From assembly GCA_016700055.1 (NCBI GenBank), contig CP064997.1:248001-312000 (forward strand): a DNA stretch of 64,000 bases, written 5' to 3'. The notes beneath the pieces were generated by a model. That model was not told where the DNA came from. It saw only the letters and a list, made by a program, of their open reading frames with translations, and did no database searches. The DNA comes from Actinomycetota bacterium. Lineage in GTDB: Bacteria > Actinomycetota > Acidimicrobiia > Acidimicrobiales > Ilumatobacteraceae. Positions 44,234 to 53,069 of this stretch are shown piece after piece. The first letter of the stretch is position 1. Every line of letters starts with the position of its first letter. Position numbers and translations under genes: made by a program.

Positions 44234-45358
44234 GTGGGCACCGAACTCGACCCCGACAGCATCGACGCGCTCGACGGGCGGAGCCTGCTCACCACCGACG
44301 ACTGGTCCACCGCCGAGCTGCGCACGTTGCTCGCCGTGGCCCGGCGCCTCGCCGAGATGGACCGTGGCGGAGCAGGCACCGAGATGCTGCCCGGCGAGCT
44401 CGCCTATGCGGTGTTCTTCGACAACTCGACGCGCACCAAGTCGGCATGGGCCGGCGCCGCCGCCAGGCTCGGCATGCACCCGGTGATCGTCGACGGCACG
44501 TCCACCCAGGTGGCTCACGGCGAGACGGCCGCGGAGACCGGCGCGATGCTCGGCATGAACGCCCACGCGCTCGGCATCCGCCACGACCTGATCCTCGGCG
44601 AGGGCAACACCTTCATGCGGGCGGTGAAACGCGGCATCGACGACTACCTCGCCGCCACCGGCGACACGCGGGCGGTGCCCGTGGTGAACCTGCAGTGCGA
44701 CGTCGACCACCCGACCCAGACGCTCGCCGACCTGCTGTGGCTGCAGGAGTACTTCGGCGGTGATGTCGCCGGGCGCCGGATCACCGTCTCGTGGGCGTAC
44801 TCACCGAGCTACGCGAAGCCGCTCTCGGTACCCCAGGGCCTGATCACGTTGCTGCCCCGCTTCGGCGCCCACGTCACCCTCGCTCATCCTCCCGGCTACG
44901 ACCTGTCGCCAGAGTCACTGGCGAGGGCCGCGGCGAACGCCGTCGCCGGCGACGGGTCGCTGCGCACGGTGACGTCGATGGACGAGGCCTTTGCCGGCGC
45001 CGACGTGGTGTATCCGAAGTCGTGGGGCCCGCTCGCCCTCATGACCGAGCGCGTCGACGCGAACAGGTCCGGCGACACGGAACGGATGCGAGAGATCGAG
45101 CACCGAGCGCTGGAGCGAAACGCCGGGTACCGCGACTGGATCTGCGACGAACGCAAGATGCGGCTCACCGACGACGCCTTGTACATGCACTGCTTGCCCG
45201 CCGACGTCGGCGCCGAGGTGAGCCCGTCGGTGATGGAGAGGTTCAAGGTGCACGTCGCGCGCGAGGCGCAATGGAAGCTGTACGTGGTGATGGCGCTGCT
45301 CGCCGCGGCGAAGGTTCCCCAGCTGGGCCGCCGCCTGACCGCGGAGGGGCCACGATGA
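44234..45358 (+). CDS. Ornithine/aspartate carbamoyltransferase-family protein, YgeW-like
   Basis: 374 residues. The carbamoyl-phosphate loop FDNSTRTKSAW (62-72) and VDHPTQTLADLLWLQEYFGG, SWAYSPSYAKPLSVPQG and MHCLPAD (near 319) are those of the transcarbamylase superfamily. The SPSYAKPLSVPQG segment and the total length resemble the knotted YgeW group rather than arginine-pathway OTC. GTG start at 44234, 2 nt after the transpeptidase stop. It is directly coupled to an M20 metallohydrolase, as ygeW and ygeY are in enteric bacteria. The physiological substrate of YgeW proteins is not known. Confidence 0.75.
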   Translation: MGTELDPDSIDALDGRSLLTTDDWSTAELRTLLAVARRLAEMDRGGAGTEMLPGELAYAVFFDNSTRTKSAWAGAAARLGMHPVIVDGTSTQVAHGETAAETGAMLGMNAHALGIRHDLILGEGNTFMRAVKRGIDDYLAATGDTRAVPVVNLQCDVDHPTQTLADLLWLQEYFGGDVAGRRITVSWAYSPSYAKPLSVPQGLITLLPRFGAHVTLAHPPGYDLSPESLARAAANAVAGDGSLRTVTSMDEAFAGADVVYPKSWGPLALMTERVDANRSGDTERMREIEHRALERNAGYRDWICDERKMRLTDDALYMHCLPADVGAEVSPSVMERFKVHVAREAQWKLYVVMALLAAAKVPQLGRRLTAEGPR

Positions 45359-46911
45359 CCGAACCCGCCGTGCTCGATGCACGCGTCGCCGAGCTCGCCG
45401 AGCGCTACCGCCCGCTGGCGGTGCAGATCCTGCGCGCGGCGATCCGTGTGCCGGCCGAGGTCGTCGACCTGCCCGCCGACGAAGGCGGCGATCCCGAGGC
45501 CGGGCTCTCGAACCACGAGCAGGCGCGACTCGCGCTGCTCCACGCGGCGATCGTCGACGTGCGCGCGGTGCAGCACGCCGACGACGTGTCGATCGACGAG
45601 TTCGGCAACCTGGTGTGGGTGGTGCAGGACCCCTTCGACGGCATCGCGCCGGAACACAAGCGGGTGGTGTACTTCGACGGCCACTGCGACACCGTCCAGG
45701 CGCTGCGCGCCCAGTGGACCGCGAAGCTGCACGGCACCGTCGACGCCTACGACGGTGCCGGCGCCATCCCGCCAGACCCGGCGGCCCTGCGCGAGCAGCT
45801 CGGCTGGGTGCCCCCAGACGACGAGTGGCACCACCTCGTGTTCGGCCGCGGCGCCGCCGACCAGCTCGCCGGGGTGGTCGCCCAGATCGTGGCGACGAAG
45901 ATCCTGCTCGAGCTGGTCCCCGACGGAGCGCTACGGGGGACGATCGTTCGCTCCTACGCCACGGTGGCCGAGGAGGACAACGACGGCGGCGGACCCCGCC
46001 ACCTGATGACGAGCGTGCTACCCGGTGCCGCCGCGGACCTGGTCCCCGACGTCGTCGTGCTCACCGAGGGCACCGGCGACGCACGCCACGGCGCCCTCGG
46101 CATCTACCGCGGTCAGCGAGGACGGATGCAGATCGAGGTCAGCGTCACCGGTCGCTCCTGCCACGGTTCGATGCCGGAAGAGGGGCTCAACCCGCTGGAG
46201 CACGGCGGCGCGATCCTGGCCGAGGCCGCTCTCCGCCACGAGCGTGGGGAGGGATTCGTCTCCCACCCCTTCCTCGGCCGCGGCACCCGCACCGCGTCGT
46301 GGTCGCGCCTCGACACGCCGAGCGACTGCGCCGTGCCGGAACGGTTCACGTTCCGCTTCGACCGCCGGCTCACCGTCGGCGAGACGCCCGAGCAGGCGCT
46401 GGCCGACGTCGAGGGCCTGGACGCGGTGCAAGCGGCCCGCACCGCCGGGCTGAGCGTCGACGTCAGCGTGCCCCACTACCGCCAACCCACCTGGCGCGGC
46501 CACACGGTCGACAACGAGCAGGTGTACCCGGGGTGGATCACCCCCGAGGAGCATCCCGCGATCGTCGCCGCCGTCGACACCTACCGCGCCGTGGTCAGCC
46601 CGCACGTCACCGAGCCAGAAGGCGGTGCCGGCGGCGGCTCGCTGCGGCGCGAGCCCCGCGTCGGGCACTGGATCTTCTCCACCGACGGTGTCGGCTTCCC
46701 TGTCCCGGCAGACGACACCACGATCGAGGTTCCCGACGCGAAGCGCTGGGTGGTGTCCGGCCCGGTCAAGCACCCCGCGATGTTCGGGATCGGCGCCGGC
46801 TTGGAGCAGAACACGCATCGCATCGGCGAGTACGTCGACGAACGCGAACTGCAGCACGCGATCGCGGTCCTCGCTCGCTACCCCGCCATGTACGCCGCGC
46901 TCACCAGCTGA
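45355..46911 (+). CDS. M20 family metallopeptidase/amidohydrolase (YgeY-like)
   Basis: 518 residues with the di-zinc M20 core: FDGHCDTV (His and catalytic Asp), GRGAADQLAG (bridging Asp), and AEEDNDGGG (general-base Glu and metal Glu). A lid/dimerisation domain (about 250-380, opening GRSCHGSMPEEGLNPLEHG) is inserted as in the family. The enzyme would hydrolyse an N-acyl or N-carbamoyl amino compound. It overlaps the carbamoyltransferase by ATGA and has a GGAGGGG ribosome-binding site. A joint role in carbamoyl or ureido compound breakdown is inferred from pairing only. Confidence 0.82.
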   Translation: MTEPAVLDARVAELAERYRPLAVQILRAAIRVPAEVVDLPADEGGDPEAGLSNHEQARLALLHAAIVDVRAVQHADDVSIDEFGNLVWVVQDPFDGIAPEHKRVVYFDGHCDTVQALRAQWTAKLHGTVDAYDGAGAIPPDPAALREQLGWVPPDDEWHHLVFGRGAADQLAGVVAQIVATKILLELVPDGALRGTIVRSYATVAEEDNDGGGPRHLMTSVLPGAAADLVPDVVVLTEGTGDARHGALGIYRGQRGRMQIEVSVTGRSCHGSMPEEGLNPLEHGGAILAEAALRHERGEGFVSHPFLGRGTRTASWSRLDTPSDCAVPERFTFRFDRRLTVGETPEQALADVEGLDAVQAARTAGLSVDVSVPHYRQPTWRGHTVDNEQVYPGWITPEEHPAIVAAVDTYRAVVSPHVTEPEGGAGGGSLRREPRVGHWIFSTDGVGFPVPADDTTIEVPDAKRWVVSGPVKHPAMFGIGAGLEQNTHRIGEYVDERELQHAIAVLARYPAMYAALTS

Positions 46912-46926
46912 CGCGGCCGCACCGCG

Positions 46927-48177
46927 TCAGTTGCCGAAGTCCCAGGACTCGCCCTTCGCGAACCGGCCGAGCACGTTCTTGGCGATCAGGATGCGATGCA
47001 CCTCGTCGGGCCCGTCGGCGATGCGCAGCGTCCGCGCCCCCATGTACATGCCCGCGAGGGGCAGATCGTTCGACACGCCCGCGGCTCCCCACACCTGGAT
47101 CGCCCGGTCGACCACGCGCGTGTACGCGGCGGGGACGAACACCTTGATCGCCGAGATGTCGGTGCGCGCCCCGTCCATCCCCTGGTCGGTCTTCTCCGCG
47201 GCGTGGATCGTCATCAGCCGCGCGGCCTGGATGTCGATGTAGCTGTCGGCGATGAAACCCTGGACGAACTGCTTGTCCTGAAGCTTGCCGCCGTGCACCT
47301 CGCGCTTGGCGGCCCGCTCGACCATCAGGTCGAAGGCCCGCCACATCTGGCCGACGGAGTTCATGCAGTGGTAGATGCGCCCCGCCCCGAGGCGGTCCTG
47401 CGCCGCCTGGTGGCCCTGGCCGACCTGGCCGAGAGCGTTCTCCAGCGGGACGCGCACGTCGTTGTACTTCACCTCGCAGTGGTCGGACTCGGAGCGGCCC
47501 CAAACGCCGATGCCGCGCACGATCTCGACGCCCTTCACCGCCGTGGGCACGATGATCTGCACCATCGGGCCGACCTTCGGGTCGGTCTGGCCGGGCTCGC
47601 GGACGCGGCACATGACGATGAAGAAGTCGGCATCGATGCCGTTCGAGGTGAACCACTTGTGGCCGTTGATCACCCACTCGTCGCCGTCGCGCACCGCGCT
47701 GGTGTCGAGCGAGCGCGGGTCGGAGCCGGGGTTGTGCGGCTCGGTCATCGAGAACCCGGACTCGAGCGTGCCCTCGATCAAGGGCAGCAGCCACTTCTCC
47801 TTCTGCTGCTGCGTGCCGTACTTCACGAGCACCGACTGGTTGCCCGAATTGGGCGCGACGACGCCGAACAACGACGCCGCCCCGATGGCGTACGCGAGCA
47901 CCTCGTTCATGTACGCGTGAGCCAGGAAGTCGAGGCCCATGCCGCCGTACTCGGCGGGCAGGTGCGGCGCCCAGAGGCCTGCCTGCTTGACCCGCTCCTT
48001 GATCTCGGCGCGCAGCTCGAGCGTGGATGCGTGGTCGCCCCACGATTCCTCCGTCGCGCGGCGCCAGAGGCGCGCCTCGTTGGGCAGGATGTACTCGTTG
48101 ACGATCTCCGCGGTGCGCATGCGGATGTCGTTGATCCGCTCGTCCAGCGTGGCGATCGGCTGACAGTTCATCGGCAT
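46927..48177 (-). CDS. Acyl-CoA dehydrogenase
   Basis: 416 residues. N-terminal helical domain with LWAPHLPAEYGGMGLDFLAH; FAD/substrate loop SMTEPHNPGSDPRSLDTSA; WVINGHKWFTSNGIDADF; C-terminal helical domain with AIQVWGAAGVSNDLPLAGMYMGARTLRIADGPDEVHRILIAK. This group resembles FadE-type dehydrogenases with a somewhat long N-terminus. Two ATG starts are possible, 48177 and 48171. It is convergent with the M20 gene and divergent from the ThDP enzyme. Chain length specificity cannot be judged. Confidence 0.9.
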   Translation of the reverse strand: MPMNCQPIATLDERINDIRMRTAEIVNEYILPNEARLWRRATEESWGDHASTLELRAEIKERVKQAGLWAPHLPAEYGGMGLDFLAHAYMNEVLAYAIGAASLFGVVAPNSGNQSVLVKYGTQQQKEKWLLPLIEGTLESGFSMTEPHNPGSDPRSLDTSAVRDGDEWVINGHKWFTSNGIDADFFIVMCRVREPGQTDPKVGPMVQIIVPTAVKGVEIVRGIGVWGRSESDHCEVKYNDVRVPLENALGQVGQGHQAAQDRLGAGRIYHCMNSVGQMWRAFDLMVERAAKREVHGGKLQDKQFVQGFIADSYIDIQAARLMTIHAAEKTDQGMDGARTDISAIKVFVPAAYTRVVDRAIQVWGAAGVSNDLPLAGMYMGARTLRIADGPDEVHRILIAKNVLGRFAKGESWDFGN

Positions 48178-48247
48178 GTCGGCGAGGCTACGTGGCTCGG
48201 GTCCTAAGGCTCTAGTGCTGCTCTCCCCGTCGGCGGAGCATCGCCGG

Positions 48248-49984
48248 ATGAAGCGACATGGGGGAGAGCTGCTGGTCGACACGCTCCAGCGCGCCGGCAT
48301 CGACACATTGTTCACGCTGCACGGGGGGCACCTCGATGCCATCTTGCAGGCGGCGGCCGAGGCAGGGATGCGCCTCGTCGACACCCGCCACGAGCAGGCG
48401 GCGGGACATGCCGCCGACGGCTGGGCACGCACCACGGGGCGCCCCGGCGTGGCGGTGGTCACCGCCGGACCCGGGTTCACCGACTGCGTGACCGCAATCG
48501 CCAACGCGCATCTCGACGCGGTGCCGACGCTGTTCATCGCCGGCGCGGCGCCGCTGCGCGACGCCGAGACGCTGCCCCTACAGGGCGGTATCGACCAGGT
48601 GGCGATCGTCGCGTCGATCACGAAGTGGGCGCACCGCATAACCCACACGCACCGCATTCCCGACCTCGTCGCCCGCGCCCTCACCATTGCGTGCACCGGT
48701 CGGCCCGGACCGGTGTTCTTGGAGATCCCGATCGACGTGCTGTTCGCGTCGGCCGAGCACGAACCGGCGATCGGGCTGGAGACATCCCCGTCACCACCCG
48801 CACCGACCGCCGCCGCGGTGGTCACCGCCGCCGAATGGCTCGCGGCCGGCGAGCGACCGGCGATCCTCGCCGGTGGCGGCGCCTGGTTCTCCGGCCTCGG
48901 TGACGAGCTGACTCAGCTCGCCGAGCGCTTCGGCGCACCGGTGTTCGCCAACTCGAAGGCGCGGGGGATGATCTCCGACGTGCACCCCCTTTCCGGGGGC
49001 GGGTTCACGAACCTCGCGATCGCGTCGATGGGCGCAGGCGGACCCGACGTGGTGCTGGTGCTCGGGGCCCGTCTCGGTCTGTTCACCGGTGGACGCAGCG
49101 GTTCGCTGATCCCGGCGGACGCGAAGGTGATCCACGTCGACGTCGAGCCCGAGGAGATCGGGCGCAACCGCGACGTCGAGCTGGCGATCACCGCCGACTG
49201 TCGCGAGACGGTGCTGGCGCTGCTCGCGGCGACGGCGGGTGCGGCACCCCGCGAGCACACGCAGTGGCAGCAGTCGATCGCCATGGTGCGTGGCGCCGGA
49301 CAAATGATGTTCGCCGAGCAGATCCAGAGCACAGAAGCCCCGATCCATCCGTACAAGCTGATGGTGGAGCTGGCCAAGGTGCTGCCCGAAGACTCGATCG
49401 TCGCCGCCGACGGCGGCGAGACGGCCGGATGGATGGAGATGGCCGCACGCGTCCACCACGGCGGGCACTGGATGAGCCACGGATACCTCGGATGCCTCGG
49501 CACGGGCATGCCGTTCGCGATCGCCGCGCAGGTGGCCCACCCCGACAAGCGGGTCGTCTGCGTGGTCGGCGACGGATCGGTGGGCCTCAACTTCGCCGAG
49601 TTCGACACGATGGTCCGCCACCAGCTGCCGATCGTCGTCGTCGTCAACAACGACCAGCTGTGGGGCATGTCGGCACACGGCCAGGACCTGATCTACGGCC
49701 GTGACAAGCGGGTGGCGACCGAGCTCGGCTTCGTCCGCTACGACCTCGCCGCGGCCGGGTTCGGCTGCCATGCCGAGTGCGTCACCGAGCCCGCCGAGCT
49801 GCCCGGCGCGCTGGAGCGGGCGTTCGCGAGCGGCAAGCCGGCATGCGTGAACGTGATGACCGACCCCGAGGTGATCTCACCGGTGACGATGGCGCTGGTC
49901 GGCAAGCTCGGCGGTGACGACGGCGAAGGTGCCGACGGCGAGGTGGTCGTGCCCTACTACGACAACCTGCGTCAGACCCCGTAG
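48248..49984 (+). CDS. Thiamine-diphosphate-dependent enzyme (acetolactate synthase-like / 2-hydroxyacyl-CoA lyase-like)
   Basis: 578 residues with the three-domain plan of this family. The PYR domain has the catalytic Glu in DTRHEQAAGHAADGWAR (about 46-62), then the central domain, and the PP domain has VVGDGSVGLNFAEFDTMVRH and VVVNNDQLWGMS, the GDG...NN Mg-ThDP motif. Candidates are acetolactate synthase, glyoxylate carboligase, benzaldehyde lyase or 2-hydroxyacyl-CoA lyase; no FAD-specific hallmark was clear. ATG 48248 gives the typical start MKRHGGELLVDTLQRAGIDT. Its 3' end overlaps the convergent SDR by 13 nt. Confidence 0.83.
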   Translation: MKRHGGELLVDTLQRAGIDTLFTLHGGHLDAILQAAAEAGMRLVDTRHEQAAGHAADGWARTTGRPGVAVVTAGPGFTDCVTAIANAHLDAVPTLFIAGAAPLRDAETLPLQGGIDQVAIVASITKWAHRITHTHRIPDLVARALTIACTGRPGPVFLEIPIDVLFASAEHEPAIGLETSPSPPAPTAAAVVTAAEWLAAGERPAILAGGGAWFSGLGDELTQLAERFGAPVFANSKARGMISDVHPLSGGGFTNLAIASMGAGGPDVVLVLGARLGLFTGGRSGSLIPADAKVIHVDVEPEEIGRNRDVELAITADCRETVLALLAATAGAAPREHTQWQQSIAMVRGAGQMMFAEQIQSTEAPIHPYKLMVELAKVLPEDSIVAADGGETAGWMEMAARVHHGGHWMSHGYLGCLGTGMPFAIAAQVAHPDKRVVCVVGDGSVGLNFAEFDTMVRHQLPIVVVVNNDQLWGMSAHGQDLIYGRDKRVATELGFVRYDLAAAGFGCHAECVTEPAELPGALERAFASGKPACVNVMTDPEVISPVTMALVGKLGGDDGEGADGEVVVPYYDNLRQTP

Positions 49985-50742
49985 CCACCGTCCACGTCCA
50001 GCTTCTGGCCGGTCACGAAGTCGGCCCGGTCGGAGGCGAGGAAGCACACCGCTTCGGCGACGTCCACCGCGTCGCCGAAGCGGCGGAGCGCGATGTTCGA
50101 CCTGGTCGCGGCGAGCGCTGCCTCGTCGAGGTCGCCGGACTCGATCAGCCGGCGGGCCATGCCGTCGGTGAGCATGCCCGGCCCCACGCAGTTCGCCCGC
50201 ACCCCGAAGCGGCCCTCCTCGGCCGCGATCGCGCGGACGAGCGACTCGACGGCACCCTTCGGCACCGACGACAGGCCGTCGCGCACCGGGAACCGCGACG
50301 TCGCTGCCGTGGTGACGGCCACGAGGCTGCCCCCCGCCGCGCGGAGATGGGCGAGGCAGTGGTGCACGAGGCGGAAGCAGGCGCCGACCTCGGCGTCGAG
50401 GTGATCGGCCATCTCGGCCGGGGCGACACGGCTGAGGTGGCGCTGGGGTACGTGGGGGCCGGCGGCGTGGACCACCGTGTGCAGCCCGCCGAACTCGGCG
50501 ACCACCTCGGCCACCAGCTCTCGCACCGCGTCGTCGTCGCCCAGGTCGACGGCCACCGCCAGCCCACGGGAACCGGCGGCGTCGATCGCGGCGAGCACCG
50601 CGGACGCGGCCCCCTCGTTGTGCAGATAGGTGAACGCGACGTCGCTGCCCCGTTCGGCCAACATCTGGCAGATCGCGGCGCCGATGCCGCCGCTGCCACC
50701 GGTGACGAGGGCCGCCCCCGAGCGGTGCGAGAAGTCGTCCAA
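49972..50742 (-). CDS. SDR-family protein lacking the catalytic tyrosine
   Basis: 256 residues. The Rossmann motif TGGSGGIG, the HAAG strand end and a C-terminal GQKLDVDGGYGV are those of a classical SDR. Where YxxxK is expected, the sequence is LSSVPKGAVE: the lysine is kept but the tyrosine is serine. The enzyme may be inactive, act differently, or serve as a binding partner. TTG start at 50742; no better start is seen. It lies 19 nt downstream of bacterioferritin on the same strand and overlaps the convergent ThDP gene. Confidence 0.78.
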   Translation of the reverse strand: MDDFSHRSGAALVTGGSGGIGAAICQMLAERGSDVAFTYLHNEGAASAVLAAIDAAGSRGLAVAVDLGDDDAVRELVAEVVAEFGGLHTVVHAAGPHVPQRHLSRVAPAEMADHLDAEVGACFRLVHHCLAHLRAAGGSLVAVTTAATSRFPVRDGLSSVPKGAVESLVRAIAAEEGRFGVRANCVGPGMLTDGMARRLIESGDLDEAALAATRSNIALRRFGDAVDVAEAVCFLASDRADFVTGQKLDVDGGYGV

Positions 50743-50761
50743 TGCCGGGCGCGCCAGGCGC

Positions 50762-51226
50762 TCAGAGCTGCTGGGCGAGGTAGTTCTGCAGGCCGATCTG
50801 CTCGATCGTGTCGAGCTGGGTCTCCAGCCAGTCGGTGTGCTGCTCCTCGGAGACGAGGATCCCCGCCAGCAGCTCCCTGGTGCCGTTGTCGCCCTTGGCC
50901 ACCGCCAGCTCGACCCCGCGGTTCAACCGCTCGATCGCCGCGTACTCGAGCGCGACGTCGGAACGGAACTGCTCCTCGACCGTCTCGCCGACCTTCAGCG
51001 GGAAGAGACGCTGCAGGTTGGGCACGCCGTCGAAGTACAAGATGCGCTCGATCAGCATCTCCGCGTGCTTCATCTCGTCGATCGACTCGGTGCGGACGAA
51101 CTGCTCCAGCTTGGTGTAACCCCAGTCGCCGCACATCTTGGCGTGGATGAAGTACTGGCTGATCGCGGTCAACTCCGCCGACAGCACGTCGTTCAGAGTC
51201 TCGAGGATTTCGGGGTCACCCTGCAT
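50762..51226 (-). CDS. bfr: Bacterioferritin
   Basis: A 154-residue four-helix-bundle iron-storage protein forming a 24-mer with haem at dimer interfaces. The ferroxidase ligands fall at canonical positions: Glu18, Glu51, His54, Glu94, Glu127 and His130. Met52, the haem axial ligand, is also present. ATG 51226 is chosen because the family starts MxGDPxILExLN. The ferredoxin Bfd, which reduces the haem to release iron, is encoded 10 nt upstream on the same strand. Confidence 0.96.
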   Translation of the reverse strand: MQGDPEILETLNDVLSAELTAISQYFIHAKMCGDWGYTKLEQFVRTESIDEMKHAEMLIERILYFDGVPNLQRLFPLKVGETVEEQFRSDVALEYAAIERLNRGVELAVAKGDNGTRELLAGILVSEEQHTDWLETQLDTIEQIGLQNYLAQQL

Positions 51227-51236
51227 GTCGGGCAAC

Positions 51237-51440
51237 CTAGCGCCCGGCGAACGCCCCCGCGACTCCCACAGGCACCCACACCTCGGCCTCGGCCAGGAGC
51301 TCTTCGAGCGAGGGCCGGCAAGACCCGCAGGAGGTGCCCGCCTGGCACGCGGCGCCGATCTCTTCCACCGAGCGCGCCCCACCGTGGATGGCTCGCCGAA
51401 TGGCACGCTCACTCACACGATGGCACTGGCACAGGATCAT
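51237..51440 (-). CDS. bfd: Bacterioferritin-associated ferredoxin-like protein ([2Fe-2S])
   Basis: 67 residues. Four cysteines bind a [2Fe-2S] cluster in the Bfd pattern: Cys4 and Cys6 in MILCQCHRVSE, Cys38 and Cys41 in GTSCGSC. Ribosome-binding site GGGAG precedes ATG 51440. The gene is just upstream of bfr and 44 nt downstream of the metal ABC operon; an AT-rich inverted repeat in that gap is a likely iron- or metal-dependent control site. Confidence 0.9.
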   Translation of the reverse strand: MILCQCHRVSERAIRRAIHGGARSVEEIGAACQAGTSCGSCRPSLEELLAEAEVWVPVGVAGAFAGR

Positions 51441-51454
51441 CGCGAACTCCCACT

Positions 51455-51490
51455 CACTAGATCTGTATAGCAACCCTAACAGTACTAGTG
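51455..51490 (-). promoter_or_regulatory. Inverted repeat / candidate metalloregulator site upstream of bfd
   Basis: CACTAGATCTG (51455-51465) and CAGTACTAGTG (51480-51490) are 11-bp arms matching at 9 positions, separated by 14 nt. On the minus strand the centre reads TTAGGGTTGCTATACA, with a DtxR/IdeR-like TTAGG half-site and a TATACA -10-like hexamer. It is an AT-rich island in very GC-rich DNA between the ABC ATPase stop and bfd. Confidence 0.45.
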
Positions 51491-52210
51491 ACGCTCGGTA
51501 AAGCCGAACGCGGCGCGCAGGTTCTGATCGGTGAGCACCTCGTCGGGGGTGCCGTGGGCCACGACGCGGTGGGCGAGCAACAGCACCGAATCGGCCGATG
51601 CGGCATCGCTCGTGTCATGGGTGGCCATCACCACCGCCACCCCTCGCGCCCGCTCCTGCACCAGCACGGCATCGAGCGCCTCACGCCCCGCGATGTCGAG
51701 GCCCGCCGTCGGCTCGTCGAGCAGCAGCACATCGGCCTGCCGGGCCAGGGCCTGGGCCAGGTGGGTGCGCTGTTGCTGGCCCCCGGACAGCTCGCTGAGC
51801 GGCGTGTTCGCGAAGCCGTCCACGCCCATGCGCGCGATCGCCGCGCGTGCCGCGGCCCGGTCGGCGGCGCCGGTTCGCTTCCACAGCCCGAGCGCGGCGT
51901 AGCGCCCCATCGCCACCACGTCGGCCGCGCGCAGCGGCAGCGTGAACGACGACGCCGGGTGCTGGCCGAGGTAGGCGACCCGGTGAGGCAGTGCCCCCGG
52001 GGACTCTCCGAGCACGGTGACCGCGCCCGAGACAGGGGAAAGCAGCCCGGCGAGCGTCTTCAGCAGCGTCGACTTGCCCGAACCGTTCGTACCCATCAGG
52101 ACGAGCATTCCCCCCGGCGGGACGTGCAGCGTCAGGTCGGCCACCACGGTCTGGCCCCCGTAGCCGACGTCGAGGCCGGCAGTACTGATCGGCGACTGCT
52201 CAGTGGGCAT
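51485..52210 (-). CDS. Zinc/manganese-type ABC transporter ATP-binding protein
   Basis: 241 residues with Walker A GTNGSGKST (about 47-55), Q-loop YLGQHPAS, ABC signature LSGGQQQR, Walker B LLLDEPTAG and the H-loop THDTSD. It drives import together with the permease and binding protein just upstream, overlapping the permease by 11 nt. ATG 52210 gives MPTEQSPISTAGLDVGYGG. Confidence 0.92.
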   Translation of the reverse strand: MPTEQSPISTAGLDVGYGGQTVVADLTLHVPPGGMLVLMGTNGSGKSTLLKTLAGLLSPVSGAVTVLGESPGALPHRVAYLGQHPASSFTLPLRAADVVAMGRYAALGLWKRTGAADRAAARAAIARMGVDGFANTPLSELSGGQQQRTHLAQALARQADVLLLDEPTAGLDIAGREALDAVLVQERARGVAVVMATHDTSDAASADSVLLLAHRVVAHGTPDEVLTDQNLRAAFGFTERH

Positions 52211-53069
52211 GGCCGTGATCGCTCCCTGCACCGGCCCGCACGACCGGCTGCGACCGGCGCAGCTCGACGGCGGCGAACACGAGGACGAAGATGCCGACGG
52301 CGACGGCGACGATGCTGGCGCTCGCCGCGAGGCCGGCGTGGTACGACACGAGCAGACCCGCGTACGTCGACACCGAGCCGCACGCCGCGGCGACGAGCAT
52401 CATCGAGGCCACCCTTCTCGCGACGAGCGCCCCCGTCGCCGCGGGGGCGACGAGCATGCCGAACACGAGCAGCGTCCCGACCGACTGGAACGACGTGATC
52501 ACCGCCACCGCCACCATGGCGAGCATCACGTTCTCGTAGAGCCTGACGCTGAACCCGCTCGTCTGCGCCAGCTCGGGGTCGACGCAGAGCAGCAGGAACG
52601 GTCGCCGGCACACCCACGCGGTCACGCCGACCAGGGCGACGGCGCCTGCCTGCCACGCCAGCTCGGAGAGCCCGACACCGAGCACCTCACCGAACAGGAT
52701 CCGGGTCAGGTCGCCCGAGAAGCTCCCCGAGCGCGAGGTGATCATCACCCCGAGCGCCAACATGCCGGCGAAGAGCAGCCCGATCGCGGTGTCCCCCGAC
52801 AGCCGGGAACGCCGGGTGACCACCGCGACGCCGCCCATCATCACCGTGGTGCCGATCGCCGCGCCGAGCAAGGCGGGCAGCCCGAGCAGCAGTGCTCCGG
52901 CGATGCCGGGGAGCACGCCGTGGGCGAGGGCGTCGGCCACGAACGCGAGCCCGCGCAGCACGACGAACGTGCCCACCACGGAACAGACGAGCGCGACGAG
53001 CACCCCGGCGGTGAGCGCCTGGCGGAGGAACTCGTTGTCGACGAACGGGGCCACGAAGAAGTCGGTCAT
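52200..53069 (-). CDS. Zinc/manganese-type ABC transporter permease (ABC-3 family)
   Basis: 289 residues, about eight membrane helices. ABC-3 features include FLRQALTAGVLVALVCSVVG, GLAFVADALAHGVLPGIAGA and SFQSVGTLLVFGMLVAPAATGAL. The C-terminus ends with a His-containing GSDHGHAH, possibly metal-binding. It overlaps both the binding protein (4 nt, ATGA) and the ATPase (11 nt), giving a tight operon. Confidence 0.92.
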   Translation of the reverse strand: MTDFFVAPFVDNEFLRQALTAGVLVALVCSVVGTFVVLRGLAFVADALAHGVLPGIAGALLLGLPALLGAAIGTTVMMGGVAVVTRRSRLSGDTAIGLLFAGMLALGVMITSRSGSFSGDLTRILFGEVLGVGLSELAWQAGAVALVGVTAWVCRRPFLLLCVDPELAQTSGFSVRLYENVMLAMVAVAVITSFQSVGTLLVFGMLVAPAATGALVARRVASMMLVAAACGSVSTYAGLLVSYHAGLAASASIVAVAVGIFVLVFAAVELRRSQPVVRAGAGSDHGHAH

